64,000 nucleotides of DNA from Aquimarina amphilecti. Its GTDB lineage: Bacteria > Bacteroidota > Bacteroidia > Flavobacteriales > Flavobacteriaceae. The notes under the pieces are model-generated. The model saw only the letters and a program-made list of their open reading frames with translations. It searched no databases and had not been told where the DNA came from. Location: the NCBI RefSeq assembly GCF_900109375.1, contig NZ_FOAB01000004.1, forward strand, positions 1-64,000. Direction: 5' to 3'. Positions 17,035 through 27,211 of the stretch are shown piece by piece. Positions within the stretch are counted from its first letter, which is position 1. Every line of letters begins with the position of its first letter. The translations under genes were made by a program, and so were the position numbers.

Positions 17035-17066
17035 AAAAAAGACCGCTATTATAGCGGTCTTTTATT
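17035..17066 (+). terminator. Bidirectional-looking terminator between astacin and DUF6503-like genes
   Basis: Stem AAAAGACCGCTA (17037-17048) pairs with TAGCGGTCTTTT (17052-17063), with a 3-base loop and T-rich tail. It separates two convergent genes. Confidence 0.85.
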
Positions 17067-17089
17067 TTTTACTTAATTACTGAATTTTT

Positions 17090-17938
17090 TTAGTCAATAA
17101 TTTTAGAGTTTTCAGGATCATCAAATAACGCTCCTTCATTTTCTAAAAATGTAATATCACTAATAGTGGCTTCACCTAATTTATCAGTCATTCCTTTTTC
17201 TGAAGTCCAGCCATAAAACTCCCATTTCGTTGCAAAAGGAATAGAATCTACGGCAGTAAACTCTTTATAATGAATGGCGTGAGGATCTGATTCTGCTTTA
17301 GAAGTATTCCCTTCACTTCCATAAGTGACTATATAAGCAGCAGCTTGTAGTGATTTAGCAACAGGATCAGCATAAATTACATACCAATCATCAGGAGCAT
17401 CTCCTGTTCCTTCTTCAAAAGTAAGCTTGGCAGTGCTATGCAGAACATTATTAAGAGTTCTATCATCTTGCATTTCCCACTTAGTACCTGGGTCACTCAA
17501 TTTATATGGTAACCCAAAGAAATAAGTCCAAGTGAACATATCAAAACGTGCCCCTTTATCATTGGCATCAGCTGGACAGAGATATACATTTTCTCCATCA
17601 TAGATAAGTTTACTTTCATCTTTTTTATCAATTCTTATTTTCGAAGAATTAGTAAGCATGGTGACTTTACCTTCTAAATGTTCTTGTCCATTAAAAATAA
17701 TTTTTATGTAAAAACTAACAGCTTTGTGCCGTAAGAACTCTTCTTTTTTATGTGCTTTTTCTATACTCTTAATAAAATGATCAGAGATTGATAAAGCTCC
17801 ATCTCCAATTCCGCCATTTGGTTCTACAGGAATTGCATCTTTGTTCTCAGTAATTTCAGGTTTTACATTTTCATCTTTTTTATTTTGATTACAACTTAAT
17901 ATAGAGATAGTTAATAATACTACTAAAATTCTTTTCAT
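17090..17938 (-). CDS. Lipoprotein resembling DUF6503 / outer-membrane lipoprotein-sorting fold
   Basis: A 282-residue lipoprotein (LTISILSCNQNK, Cys16). The middle part is strand-rich (KVTMLTNSSKIRIDK, SKLIYDGENVYLCPADAN, FGLPYKLSDPGTKWE), like the LolA/LolB-type sheet proteins called DUF6503 in Flavobacteriia. I recall this family only roughly. There is no catalytic motif. It stands alone, convergent with the astacin gene. Role unknown; it may bind lipid or a hydrophobic ligand. Confidence 0.6.
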   Translation of the reverse strand: MKRILVVLLTISILSCNQNKKDENVKPEITENKDAIPVEPNGGIGDGALSISDHFIKSIEKAHKKEEFLRHKAVSFYIKIIFNGQEHLEGKVTMLTNSSKIRIDKKDESKLIYDGENVYLCPADANDKGARFDMFTWTYFFGLPYKLSDPGTKWEMQDDRTLNNVLHSTAKLTFEEGTGDAPDDWYVIYADPVAKSLQAAAYIVTYGSEGNTSKAESDPHAIHYKEFTAVDSIPFATKWEFYGWTSEKGMTDKLGEATISDITFLENEGALFDDPENSKIID

Positions 17939-18148
17939 AATGAGGGTTATTTGTGTTAATGAACTAAAATACTAAAAGGATAATTAGTGATATAATCTTT
18001 ATGAAAATTGTAACAGATGGAAGATTTAATTAAGCTACAATTGTGAAATCTTATTTGTTAAATGCGAGAAATATTGTAACAAAAATTGAATATCGATTAC
18101 TAATTCCATAGATATCTACATAATTTACATCAATCTAAATAAAATCAG

Positions 18149-20461
18149 ATGAAACATTTATTAAAATCATTTATGGGGGCATTCATAGTATTACTATGTT
18201 CGTCATTTACCCAAATTTATGGACAAGAAGTAATAGGTACGTGGAAAGGGAAATTATCTGTACAAGGTACAGAAATGCCTCTAATATTTCATATAGAGGG
18301 AAATGAAGGGGATTTATCTTCTAAAATGGATAGTCCAACTCAAGGCGCAACTGGAATTTCTATGGATGTTACAGTTTTTGAAAACAATCAATTAACTTTG
18401 AAATTTAAACAAGCAGGGATCAAGTATGTGGCATCTCTAGAAAATAATAAATTAACAGGAACTTTTTATCAAGGCGGAATGGAACTACCATTAGAAATGG
18501 AAAAATCAGAAAAAACAATACCAGGGAATCCAGCACTGGTTTCTTCTGATACAGAATTAGAGAAAATAGCAAGTTTGGATCAAGGTGATTATAAATATTC
18601 TGTAGAAGATTATTTTGCAAGACCAAAAGCAAGAAGTTTTCAATTTTCTCCAAACGGAAAATATCTTTCTTATAGAGAGAAAGATGAGAATAGTAAAAAC
18701 CACGTATATGTTAAGGAAATAGCAACAGATAAGGTAACTCGAGTAATAGAAGAAAAAGAAGAACTAATTCGTGGATATGGTTGGGCTAATAATGAACGAC
18801 TGGTATATGTAATGGATAAAGGAGGGAATGAAGATTACCATCTTTTTGCCGCAAATATAGACGGGACAGATCAGAAAGAACTGACTCCTTATGATGGAGT
18901 GCAAGTAAATATCTTGGAAGGTTTAAAAGAAGATGAGAATCATATGATCATCTCTATGAACAAAAACAATAAACAGATTTTTGAGCCATATAAGATTAAT
19001 ATTATTACTGGAGAAATTAAGCAATTGTTTAAAAATGAGGATGCCGCTAACCCTATCTCAGGTTATAACTTCGATAAAGATGGTAACCTTAGAGGATATG
19101 GTAAAATTAGAGATGGAGTGAATATTGACTTTTATTATGCGAAAGAAGAAGGTAAATATGAAGTAATCAAAAAAATGAATTGGAAAGACACTTTCTCAAT
19201 TTTAAATTATGATTACTCAACAGAAAACCCTCATGATGCATATGTTGTATCTAATTTGGATTCTGATAAATCACAGATTTACTTATATGATTTAAAAGCT
19301 GATAAAGTAATCAAAAAATTATTCTCTAATGATAAGTACGATGTTTCTAATTTATCATTATCAAGAAAAAGAGGATATGAATTAGATTACTTTTCATATC
19401 AAGGAGAAAAAAGGGTGATAATTCCAGTAAGTGATTATTATAAGAAACTGCATGAAAGAATTTCTAAAGAATTTCCTGATCATCAATATTCAATAGCTGG
19501 AAAAACGGATGAAGAGGATAAGTATTTGATCTTTTTTCAGAGTGATAAATTATACGGAGTGTATTACTCTTATGATGCTAAAAAAGATGAATTTAAGTTA
19601 CTGTATAATTTAATGCCGCAACTTAAGGAGAATGATATGGCAGAGATGCGCCCAATTACCTTCAAAAGTAGAGATGGATTAACGATACATGGATACATTA
19701 CTTTGCCTAAAGAAGTTAAAAAAGGTGAGAAAGTACCATTGATTGTAAACCCACATGGTGGACCACAGGGAATAAGAGATTCTTGGGGATTCAATCCGGA
19801 ATCACAACTGTTTGCTAGTAGAGGATATGCTACGCTTCAAGTAAACTTTAGAATTTCTGGAGGATACGGTCGAGAATTCTTAGAAACTGGATTCAAACAA
19901 ATTGGAAGAAAAGCAATGGATGATGTAGAAGATGGATTACAATATGTAATTGATCAAGGTTGGGTAGATAAAGATAAAGTAGCAATCTATGGTGGTAGTC
20001 ACGGTGGATATGCTGTACTGAGAGGATTAACTAAAACACCTGATCTTTATGCTTGTGGAGTTGATTATGTAGGAGTATCTAATCTATTTACTTTTATGAA
20101 AACAATTCCTCCATATTGGAAGCCTTATTTAAAAATTATAAAAGAGATATGGTATGACGAAGATGTAGCAGAAGAAAAGGCTATTATGGAAGAAGTTTCG
20201 CCGGTATATCAAATAGATAAGATTAAGAAACCATTATTTGTAGTACAAGGAGCAAATGATCCTCGTGTTAATATTGATGAGTCTGATCAAATTGTAAAAG
20301 CGCTAAGAGAAAAAGGGTTTGATGTTCCCTATATGGTAAAATATGATGAGGGTCATGGTTTTGCTAAGGAAGAAAACTCTGTAGCAATGTATAAAGCAAT
20401 GATGGGGTTCTATGCAAAACACATTGGGAAAAAGAAAACTACAAAACCTGTTAAAGGATAA
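18149..20461 (+). CDS. S9 family serine peptidase (prolyl oligopeptidase/acylaminoacyl-peptidase type)
   Basis: A 770-residue exported peptidase with a signal peptide ending QIYGQE. After a short N-terminal domain (about 25-120, GTWKGKLSVQGTEMPL, a small beta module common before S9 domains in Bacteroidetes) come beta-propeller repeats (about 160-480). The catalytic alpha/beta hydrolase domain follows. The nucleophile is in YGGSHGGYAVLRG, the Asp in QGANDPRVNIDES and the His in YDEGHGFAKEEN. These enzymes cleave short peptides after Pro or remove acylated residues. A strong terminator follows. It is transcribed alone. Confidence 0.9.
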   Translation: MKHLLKSFMGAFIVLLCSSFTQIYGQEVIGTWKGKLSVQGTEMPLIFHIEGNEGDLSSKMDSPTQGATGISMDVTVFENNQLTLKFKQAGIKYVASLENNKLTGTFYQGGMELPLEMEKSEKTIPGNPALVSSDTELEKIASLDQGDYKYSVEDYFARPKARSFQFSPNGKYLSYREKDENSKNHVYVKEIATDKVTRVIEEKEELIRGYGWANNERLVYVMDKGGNEDYHLFAANIDGTDQKELTPYDGVQVNILEGLKEDENHMIISMNKNNKQIFEPYKINIITGEIKQLFKNEDAANPISGYNFDKDGNLRGYGKIRDGVNIDFYYAKEEGKYEVIKKMNWKDTFSILNYDYSTENPHDAYVVSNLDSDKSQIYLYDLKADKVIKKLFSNDKYDVSNLSLSRKRGYELDYFSYQGEKRVIIPVSDYYKKLHERISKEFPDHQYSIAGKTDEEDKYLIFFQSDKLYGVYYSYDAKKDEFKLLYNLMPQLKENDMAEMRPITFKSRDGLTIHGYITLPKEVKKGEKVPLIVNPHGGPQGIRDSWGFNPESQLFASRGYATLQVNFRISGGYGREFLETGFKQIGRKAMDDVEDGLQYVIDQGWVDKDKVAIYGGSHGGYAVLRGLTKTPDLYACGVDYVGVSNLFTFMKTIPPYWKPYLKIIKEIWYDEDVAEEKAIMEEVSPVYQIDKIKKPLFVVQGANDPRVNIDESDQIVKALREKGFDVPYMVKYDEGHGFAKEENSVAMYKAMMGFYAKHIGKKKTTKPVKG

Positions 20462-20483
20462 TTTTAATTAGATTATGTAGTAG

Positions 20484-20518
20484 AAACCTCCTGAAAACTT
20501 GGGTCAGGAGGTTTTTTT
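20484..20518 (+). terminator. Terminator after the S9 peptidase gene
   Basis: An 11-bp perfect stem AAACCTCCTGA (20484-20494) pairs with TCAGGAGGTTT (20504-20514), followed by T residues. It lies 10 bp before the convergent DUF2723 gene and may serve both. Confidence 0.88.
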
Positions 20519-20528
20519 ACTTCATAAA

Positions 20529-23500
20529 CTATTGAACTTCTTTTTCTGATCTCAATTCTTTCAATAAATTCTCCTCATCTTTTGGCGAAGTACTAGGATT
20601 AGATCTTTCTTGTCTAGCAAAAAATCTAGGGAATAAGTTGATATATCTATTAAATGTATCTATTTCTACATCCATAAGGGTAGTATCCTGATTTTCAACT
20701 AAGGTATCGACAAGATCTCTATAATAAGTCACATTATCCATGATGCTTTCAAAATGTTCTTGCTGCCGTTCATAAGATAGGTTTGCAAAATACAATAGCT
20801 GTTCCTGGTATTTTTCTGCTAATTGTGTCCATAGAGCTCTAGCTTTTTCATCTTTATTTATTTGATAATAACTATTTATAAATGGATGTAATGGAGTATA
20901 GTATTCATAAATGTCTAAAGGCATTTTCTCTATTCCTAAATCTAAAATTTCCTCTGCCTTAGTTAGCTGCTTTTCTTTAATTAATTGATTTGCTAATCTG
21001 CTAATATTGGTTCTATAGGATATTCCGTTTCTTCTAGTCTCAATATCGTGATAGATTTCTGTACTGTCTCCATTTCCCCAATCCCACGCTTTCACGTTTT
21101 GATACATAGAATCTGTATTCACTCTTCCTAACTGATAAGGATTACTTGGATTAACTTTCGTTTTAATAGGAACAAGTTTATAAGTCATTCCATCTAGTTG
21201 TAAATAATCTTTCATCCAGATGTAATCATCATCACCAAAACTACCTCCGGTAAAATATATGGGGCGTTCCCAATTGTTATTGGCTATAATATCTAACATC
21301 ATCAATCTATGTTTAGGGATGTAATTGCCTTTTAGATGAATATCGATATATGGTACAATTTGATCAGCATCTTTTTTAGAAACAATTCCGTTTCTTAATA
21401 CAGTTTCTTTATCTACGGGTATTCGTATATTTTTAGTAGGAAAGGTGGATACTATTTTTCCGTTCATAAGCTCTCCTTTGGTTCTATCGTCATCTGATTC
21501 AATCCATCGCATCCAGTTTTTGATAAGCATCGTATCTTTGGTAACCTCTTTATAGAAAATCGCATCATTATTACCATAGGCATAAAATTTATGATCTAAT
21601 TGCGAGGGCACAGGTTTACCATCGTAAGCGGCTTTTTTCATCTGATCAACATACCAATCTGTAGCCAGTAAATTAGTAATCAGAATGCGTATATCTGTTC
21701 GATAACCTTCTATTTCTTGTGTATACCAGAGTGGAAAGCTATCATTGTCACCGATAGAAAATAAAATTGCATCTTTTTGACAAGATGATAAGTATGTTTT
21801 TGCGGAAGATTGAGCGGTATATCGATTAGATCGATCATGATCATCCCAGTTTTGAGAAATTAATAAAGAAGGTGCTGCAAGTAATGAAATCATTAAGATT
21901 ATAAAAACAGCTTTCTTAGGATTAATTTGTTGTCTTAACAGATCAAAAAGGGCGTACACACCAAATGCAATCCATATAGCAAATACGTAAAAAGATCCTA
22001 CCAACGCATAATCTCGTTCTCTAGGTTCAAAAGGTCTTTCATTGAGATAAATTTTTAATGATAATCCGGTAAATAGGAAGAATACCAATAATACCCAGAA
22101 GTTCTTTTTATCTTTTTTGAATTGAAAAACTAACCCAATTAATCCTAAAATTAATGGAAAGAAGTAATATGTATTTCTTGCTTTATTTTTTTTAGCATCT
22201 GACGGTAAATTGTCTTGCGAACCTAAATGGTACTTGTCAATAAATGATATTCCGCTAAGCCAATTTCCATGTAAGGAAGATAATTTACCCTGCACATCGT
22301 CTTGTCTTCCAACAAAATTCCACATAAAATACCTCCAGTACATATAGTTGATTTGGTATTGAAATAAATAAGATACATTATCAAAGAAGGAGGGTGGTTT
22401 TATGTCTAAAAATTGGCCGAATGACTCCAGAAATTTATGATAGTCATCATAATCTAATTTGCCAGAGGCATACTTTTTTCTAAAATCAATTACTGTGTCT
22501 ATGAGTTCTTCTTGATCCTGATATTTGGGTTTAACGGAGAATTCTAGAGGTCCACTAAATAACATATAATTACTAATGTGCTCTGTGCTCCACATTCTTG
22601 GTAATAAAGTTTTATGTGCATTATCTAAGTTTTGTCGGGCGTTTTTCCAATCATTGACAATAACATATTTTTTTGTATTTAAGTCTTTTTCATATTTAGG
22701 TTTATCATCTAGATAAGGCTCTTGTTCATCGAGATTACCATAGATTTCGGAGAATTGAGGTCCGTAAAACAGATGAGTTTTGGGGTATTGTTCTAGATTG
22801 TAATATGCTAATAACTCTCTAGCATTATTTGGATTATTTTCATTAATAACTGTTCCTGCATTTGCTCTAACCGGAATCATTAACCAGCTAGAAAACCCTA
22901 TTAAGATAAAAAGTATACAGAGTAGAGAAGTGTTGATCAATGGATATGCTTTTTTTTGGGTATATTTTAGTCCAATATAAAAGCAAATAATTAAACTTAG
23001 ACCAGCTATAATTGTTCCTGAATGAAAAGGCAAGCTCAATGAATTAACAAAGAATATTTCAGAAGCTCCAAAATACGCTAACGTATAGGGTAGTAGTAGT
23101 TTAAAAATAAATAGTAAAGTAGCAACCACAATAATATTGGCAATAATGAAATTCTTGAATGTTATTGTTTGATAATTTTTGAAATAATACAGTAATCCTA
23201 TAGCAGGAATAGATAGTAGCCCCATAAAGTGAACACCAAATGATAATCCAATGATAAATGAAATTAAAATAATCCATTTGTTTCCTTTAGGAAGGTTCAT
23301 GTCTCTTTGCCATAATATCCCTAAATAGAACATAACAGAAAGAATAAGAGTTGCTGTAGCATAAACTTCAGCCTCTACGGCGTTGAACCAAAAACTATCA
23401 GTGAAGGCAAAGGCTAATGATCCGGTAACTCCGCTTCCTAATATTGCTATGCCAGTACTTTTTGTAAAACCTGATTTGCTAATGGCTAGTTTTTTTAGAA

Positions 23501-23804
23501 GCATGGTAATCGACCAAAACATGAATAATATAGTAAATGCACTTGCGATTCCAGAAGTAATATTAAGGGTATATGCTATTTGCTCTGGGGCTGTAGCGAA
23601 AACCGAAGCAAATGCGCCGATCATCTGAAATAAGGGAGCGCCTGGTGGATGTCCAATTTGTAATTTAGAAGAAGCAGAAATATATTCTCCTACATCCCAA
23701 AAACTATTTGTAGGTTCAGCTGTTTTTATATATACTACCAATGAAATAGTAAATACGGTCCAGCCAAGTAATAAATTCCATTTTTTAAAAAGAGAAATAT
23801 TCAT
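20529..23804 (-). CDS. DUF2723 (GT117, protein O-mannosyltransferase-like) membrane protein
   Basis: A 1091-residue polytopic protein. The N-terminal half has about a dozen membrane helices with the GT-C-type first-loop motif FWDVGEYISASSKLQIGHPPGAP, which holds the acidic residues expected in this glycosyltransferase superfamily. The central part (about 540-680) has more helices, with PFEPRERDYALVGSF. The C-terminal third is soluble and ends with TPR-like helices (TKAEEILDLGIEKMP). The human relative TMEM260 is an O-mannosyltransferase. In Bacteroidetes the family is thought to glycosylate envelope proteins or lipids; the acceptor is not known. Single gene. Confidence 0.85.
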   Translation of the reverse strand: MNISLFKKWNLLLGWTVFTISLVVYIKTAEPTNSFWDVGEYISASSKLQIGHPPGAPLFQMIGAFASVFATAPEQIAYTLNITSGIASAFTILFMFWSITMLLKKLAISKSGFTKSTGIAILGSGVTGSLAFAFTDSFWFNAVEAEVYATATLILSVMFYLGILWQRDMNLPKGNKWIILISFIIGLSFGVHFMGLLSIPAIGLLYYFKNYQTITFKNFIIANIIVVATLLFIFKLLLPYTLAYFGASEIFFVNSLSLPFHSGTIIAGLSLIICFYIGLKYTQKKAYPLINTSLLCILFILIGFSSWLMIPVRANAGTVINENNPNNARELLAYYNLEQYPKTHLFYGPQFSEIYGNLDEQEPYLDDKPKYEKDLNTKKYVIVNDWKNARQNLDNAHKTLLPRMWSTEHISNYMLFSGPLEFSVKPKYQDQEELIDTVIDFRKKYASGKLDYDDYHKFLESFGQFLDIKPPSFFDNVSYLFQYQINYMYWRYFMWNFVGRQDDVQGKLSSLHGNWLSGISFIDKYHLGSQDNLPSDAKKNKARNTYYFFPLILGLIGLVFQFKKDKKNFWVLLVFFLFTGLSLKIYLNERPFEPRERDYALVGSFYVFAIWIAFGVYALFDLLRQQINPKKAVFIILMISLLAAPSLLISQNWDDHDRSNRYTAQSSAKTYLSSCQKDAILFSIGDNDSFPLWYTQEIEGYRTDIRILITNLLATDWYVDQMKKAAYDGKPVPSQLDHKFYAYGNNDAIFYKEVTKDTMLIKNWMRWIESDDDRTKGELMNGKIVSTFPTKNIRIPVDKETVLRNGIVSKKDADQIVPYIDIHLKGNYIPKHRLMMLDIIANNNWERPIYFTGGSFGDDDYIWMKDYLQLDGMTYKLVPIKTKVNPSNPYQLGRVNTDSMYQNVKAWDWGNGDSTEIYHDIETRRNGISYRTNISRLANQLIKEKQLTKAEEILDLGIEKMPLDIYEYYTPLHPFINSYYQINKDEKARALWTQLAEKYQEQLLYFANLSYERQQEHFESIMDNVTYYRDLVDTLVENQDTTLMDVEIDTFNRYINLFPRFFARQERSNPSTSPKDEENLLKELRSEKEVQ

Positions 23805-23903
23805 TCGTTTTGATTGCCTTTGTTTTAGGAATCAAAAGAAGTGTATATCTTGAAAAAAGTATGATTTTAAAAGTTGTAATAAAGTACTAGTACGGGTATG
23901 ATT

Positions 23904-24884
23904 TTACTTTTTAACCAATAATTCTTTTCTGCTAGTAATATTTAACTTGCTGTAAATGTTGGAAATATGAGTTTTTACTGTGTTAATGCTTATAAATAAT
24001 TCATTAGCAATTTCTTTGTTACTCTTTCCAGAAATAATTAACTCCTTGATAGTGTTTTCTTGATTACTTAATGAGTTATGGATAGTGTTTTTTCTTCTTT
24101 TTTGTTTTCTAACAATTAATAAGACAAGAGCTATTATAATGAACCCTGCTATTCCATTTAGAAGCATGCTTAAGGAATATTTTTTTTCAGTAATTCTTTT
24201 GTCAATTAAAGAAAGCTTGTTCTCGAGATATATAAATAAAGAAGGATCGATTTCACTAGATTTTAGTTCTTTTAATAAACTATTATAATAAGCAGTATTT
24301 TCTTTTATATCTTTTTCTAATAATTTTTTGTCATCAAGTTTTTTAATACTGATTAATTTTACCAATAGTATTTGCAAAGAGTCTTTAATATATCCTTTTG
24401 TCCTTAGTAGGTATTCTTCAGTATCAAAATTATCGTGTAAACTTTCAAATTTGGACTCGAACTTTTTTAACTGTTGCCATTCTTTATTAGCTGAGTTATT
24501 GGTTGAATAATTAGCAAATAACGAGTTTCCTTTTTCAAAATGAATAGAATCATTTTTTGATAAAATAAATAACTTGGAATTTTTAACTAATTTTTGATTT
24601 TTTGATTTTTTTATAGGGTTGAGGTGGATTTTGTATATATGATCATTAGTATTAAACCATTTTTGATCAAAGGCGAAATATCCTTTTTCAGAAATATCTG
24701 ATGATGCTATTGGAGTATATGTATAGCTGTTATTACTTTCATTTAATTGTACCTCACTTAGATGTACTTTTTGTTCCCAATCTTTTGGGTTTTCTAAATG
24801 TAAATAGCCTGACACGATTTCTTGTCCATTCGTATTAAAACCAATACAAAGTATTAATATGAAAAGATAAATTTTAGTTCTCAT
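23904..24884 (-). CDS. Membrane-bound LuxR-type transcriptional regulator
   Basis: A 326-residue sensor-regulator. The order is signal peptide (about 1-20, ending TNGQE), periplasmic region (about 21-235) with helical stretches, one membrane helix (LNGIAGFIIIALVLLIV, about 240-258), and a cytoplasmic LuxR/GerE helix-turn-helix at the C-terminus (IKELIISGKSNKEIANELFI, then NTVKTHISNIYSKL). The topology allows a periplasmic signal to reach DNA directly, without a kinase, as in several Flavobacteriia one-component proteins. Targets are unknown. The nearest genes are the DUF2723 protein downstream and htpG upstream. Confidence 0.85.
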   Translation of the reverse strand: MRTKIYLFILILCIGFNTNGQEIVSGYLHLENPKDWEQKVHLSEVQLNESNNSYTYTPIASSDISEKGYFAFDQKWFNTNDHIYKIHLNPIKKSKNQKLVKNSKLFILSKNDSIHFEKGNSLFANYSTNNSANKEWQQLKKFESKFESLHDNFDTEEYLLRTKGYIKDSLQILLVKLISIKKLDDKKLLEKDIKENTAYYNSLLKELKSSEIDPSLFIYLENKLSLIDKRITEKKYSLSMLLNGIAGFIIIALVLLIVRKQKRRKNTIHNSLSNQENTIKELIISGKSNKEIANELFISINTVKTHISNIYSKLNITSRKELLVKK

Positions 24885-24958
24885 TTTGTCTTATTATCTT
24901 AATAGAAAGAAGTGATGTTGTAAAAATAATAAAATATGTAATACATAGATCAGAAATA

Positions 24959-24994
24959 AAAACCGCTTCTACTGTTATACAGTGAAGCGGTTTT
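24959..24994 (-). terminator. Terminator of htpG
   Basis: Stem AAACCGCTTC / GAAGCGGTTT with an inner ACTG/CAGT extension; reading on the minus strand it ends in TTTT. It lies about 75 bp after the htpG stop, in front of the LuxR gene. Confidence 0.75.
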
Positions 24995-25067
24995 ATATTC
25001 TAAAAGCTTAGCTTATTGATTCCTTTAATTTTAAGATCTAAAGGAAGAAGCATGAGCATTTCCTTGA

Positions 25068-26954
25068 TTATTTGATCATATCAAAACTACGTTTGATGAA
25101 TTCGGTTAACTCTTCACCTTTTAATAAATTTTGGGATAACCTTGCCAGGTCAAGTGATTGTTTGATCAATCGTTCTTTCTTTTTATCTGTTTTGGTATCT
25201 TTTATCTCACCAATCAACTCATGATTTGTGTTTACGATAAGGTTGTACATTTCTGGCATATTACCAAACATGTTCATTCCGCCACCTCCAGTTTGTTGCA
25301 TCTCTTTCATACGACGCATAAATTCTGGTTGTGTGATCATAAATGGAGAAGCGTTACTGTCCATAGCTTCTAATTGAACTGTATATTTATCTGCAGGAAT
25401 TACTTTCTCTAAATCAACTTTTAGAGCATCTTTTTCTTCATCAGATAACTTAGAGATAGTTTCTTCATCTTTTTTGATTAAATTATCAATATGATCACCA
25501 TCTACACGCACAAAGGTGATATTCTCTTTACTAGTTTCTAATTTCTGTATTAGATGGGAAACGATAGGAGAATCTAACAATAACACTTCATATCCTTTGT
25601 CTTTTGCAGCTGATATATAGGCATGTTGCTCATCTTTATCAGAGGCGTATAAGATTACTAATTTATTGTCTTTATCTGTTTGATTTTCTTTTATCTTCTC
25701 TTGTAATTCTTCAAAAGTAAAAAAGGTGTCATCAACGGTAGGATATAATGCGAATTTATCTGCCTTTTCAAAAAACTTATCTTCAGAAAGCATTCCATAT
25801 TCAATAACTACTTTTATATCATTCCATTTCTTTTCAAAATCTTCTCTGTCGTTTTTAAATAAAGAATTTAATTTATCCGCTACCTTACGAGTGATATAAC
25901 TAGAAATCTTTTTTACCGCACCATCAGCTTGTAAATAAGACCTAGAAACGTTTAGTGGAATATCCGGAGAATCAATCACACCACGAAGCATAGTAAGAAA
26001 TTCTGGTACAATACCTTCTACATTATCAGTTACAAATACTTGATTTTGGTATAATTGAATTCTATCCTTTTGCATGCTCATGTCCTGACCAAGCTTTGGG
26101 AAGTATAGAATTCCGGTAAGATTGAACGGATAATCAACATTAAGATGGATGTTAAATAAAGGTTCTTCGAATTGCATTGGATACAATTCTCTATAAAATC
26201 CTTTATAATCTTCATCTTGCAATTCAGAAGGTTGTTTTGTCCACGCTGGGCTAGGGTTGTTGATAATATTATCAACCTCTTCAGTAGGTGCAGGATCTTC
26301 TTCTTTTGCTCCTTCAGGTTTTGGTAATGTTTCTGTCTTAGTTCCAAATTTAATTGGAACAGGCATAAACTTGTTATACTTTACTAATAGCTCACTTATT
26401 CTGTTTTCTTCAAGAAACTCAGTATCCTCTTCTCCAATATGAAGTATGATCTCGGTACCTCTTTCAGTTTTATCGTGAGCTTCTATCGTATAAGTTGGAG
26501 ACCCATCACAAGTCCAGTGTGCTGCTGGTTCATCTTTAAAAGATTTAGTAATGATTTCTACTTTTTCTGCAACCATAAATGCAGAATAGAAACCAAGTCC
26601 AAAATGTCCAATAATTCCAGAATCTTTGGCACTATCTTTATATTTCTCTAAAAACTCTTCAGCACCAGAAAAAGCAACCTGGTTGATGTATTTTTCAACT
26701 TCTTCTGCAGTCATACCGATTCCCTGATCGATAATATGTAAGCGTTTATTCTCTTTATCTACTTTAACTTCAATTCTTGGATTACCATATTCTACTTTAG
26801 CTTCTCCAATATTTGTTAAGTGCTTTAGTTTTAGTGTAGCATCTGTTGCATTAGATATTAATTCTCTTAAAAAGATCTCGTGATCTGAATACAAGAATTT
26901 TTTAATCAAAGGAAAAATGTTTTCTACTGATACATTAATACTTCCTGTTGCCAT
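25068..26954 (-). CDS. htpG: Molecular chaperone HtpG (bacterial Hsp90)
   Basis: A 628-residue ATP-dependent chaperone that helps client proteins fold in the cytoplasm. The GHKL ATPase domain starts IFPLIKKFLYSDHEIFLRELISNA (with the ATP-site Asn), then IIDQGIGMTAEEVEKYINQVAFSG and GHFGLGFYSAFMVA. The middle domain has the catalytic-loop Arg in NVSRSYLQADG, and the C-terminal dimer domain follows. A Met/Gly-rich patch (MQQTGGGGMNMFGNMPEM) near the C-terminus is usual in Bacteroidetes HtpG. It is transcribed alone and has its own terminator. A heat-shock promoter is not evident to me. Confidence 0.96.
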   Translation of the reverse strand: MATGSINVSVENIFPLIKKFLYSDHEIFLRELISNATDATLKLKHLTNIGEAKVEYGNPRIEVKVDKENKRLHIIDQGIGMTAEEVEKYINQVAFSGAEEFLEKYKDSAKDSGIIGHFGLGFYSAFMVAEKVEIITKSFKDEPAAHWTCDGSPTYTIEAHDKTERGTEIILHIGEEDTEFLEENRISELLVKYNKFMPVPIKFGTKTETLPKPEGAKEEDPAPTEEVDNIINNPSPAWTKQPSELQDEDYKGFYRELYPMQFEEPLFNIHLNVDYPFNLTGILYFPKLGQDMSMQKDRIQLYQNQVFVTDNVEGIVPEFLTMLRGVIDSPDIPLNVSRSYLQADGAVKKISSYITRKVADKLNSLFKNDREDFEKKWNDIKVVIEYGMLSEDKFFEKADKFALYPTVDDTFFTFEELQEKIKENQTDKDNKLVILYASDKDEQHAYISAAKDKGYEVLLLDSPIVSHLIQKLETSKENITFVRVDGDHIDNLIKKDEETISKLSDEEKDALKVDLEKVIPADKYTVQLEAMDSNASPFMITQPEFMRRMKEMQQTGGGGMNMFGNMPEMYNLIVNTNHELIGEIKDTKTDKKKERLIKQSLDLARLSQNLLKGEELTEFIKRSFDMIK

Positions 26955-27211
26955 TTTTTTATGTTTTAGTTTTAATTATCACTGTTGTGATTCTCTATAG
27001 TCAAAAAAAATACCAATTATATTTTGCTGACAAACTGACATTGAAATATAATTATGAATTAAAAAACGTAAGTATACTAAGACGATTTCGTCTATTAAAA
27101 ACAAGAGAAGTTAAGTTTCATTTTTTATGAAACAACTTTAACAATTTTTTTGTTTAAGTTTTTTTAATAAAAGTTAAACAATGATTATCTTTACTCTGTA
27201 AAACGAGAATT

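Noticed and set aside
26948-27130. Hydrophobic 60-residue frame upstream of the TetR-like gene
   Set aside because: It overlaps the htpG start on the other strand and its composition is that of AT-rich non-coding DNA; no promoter fits.
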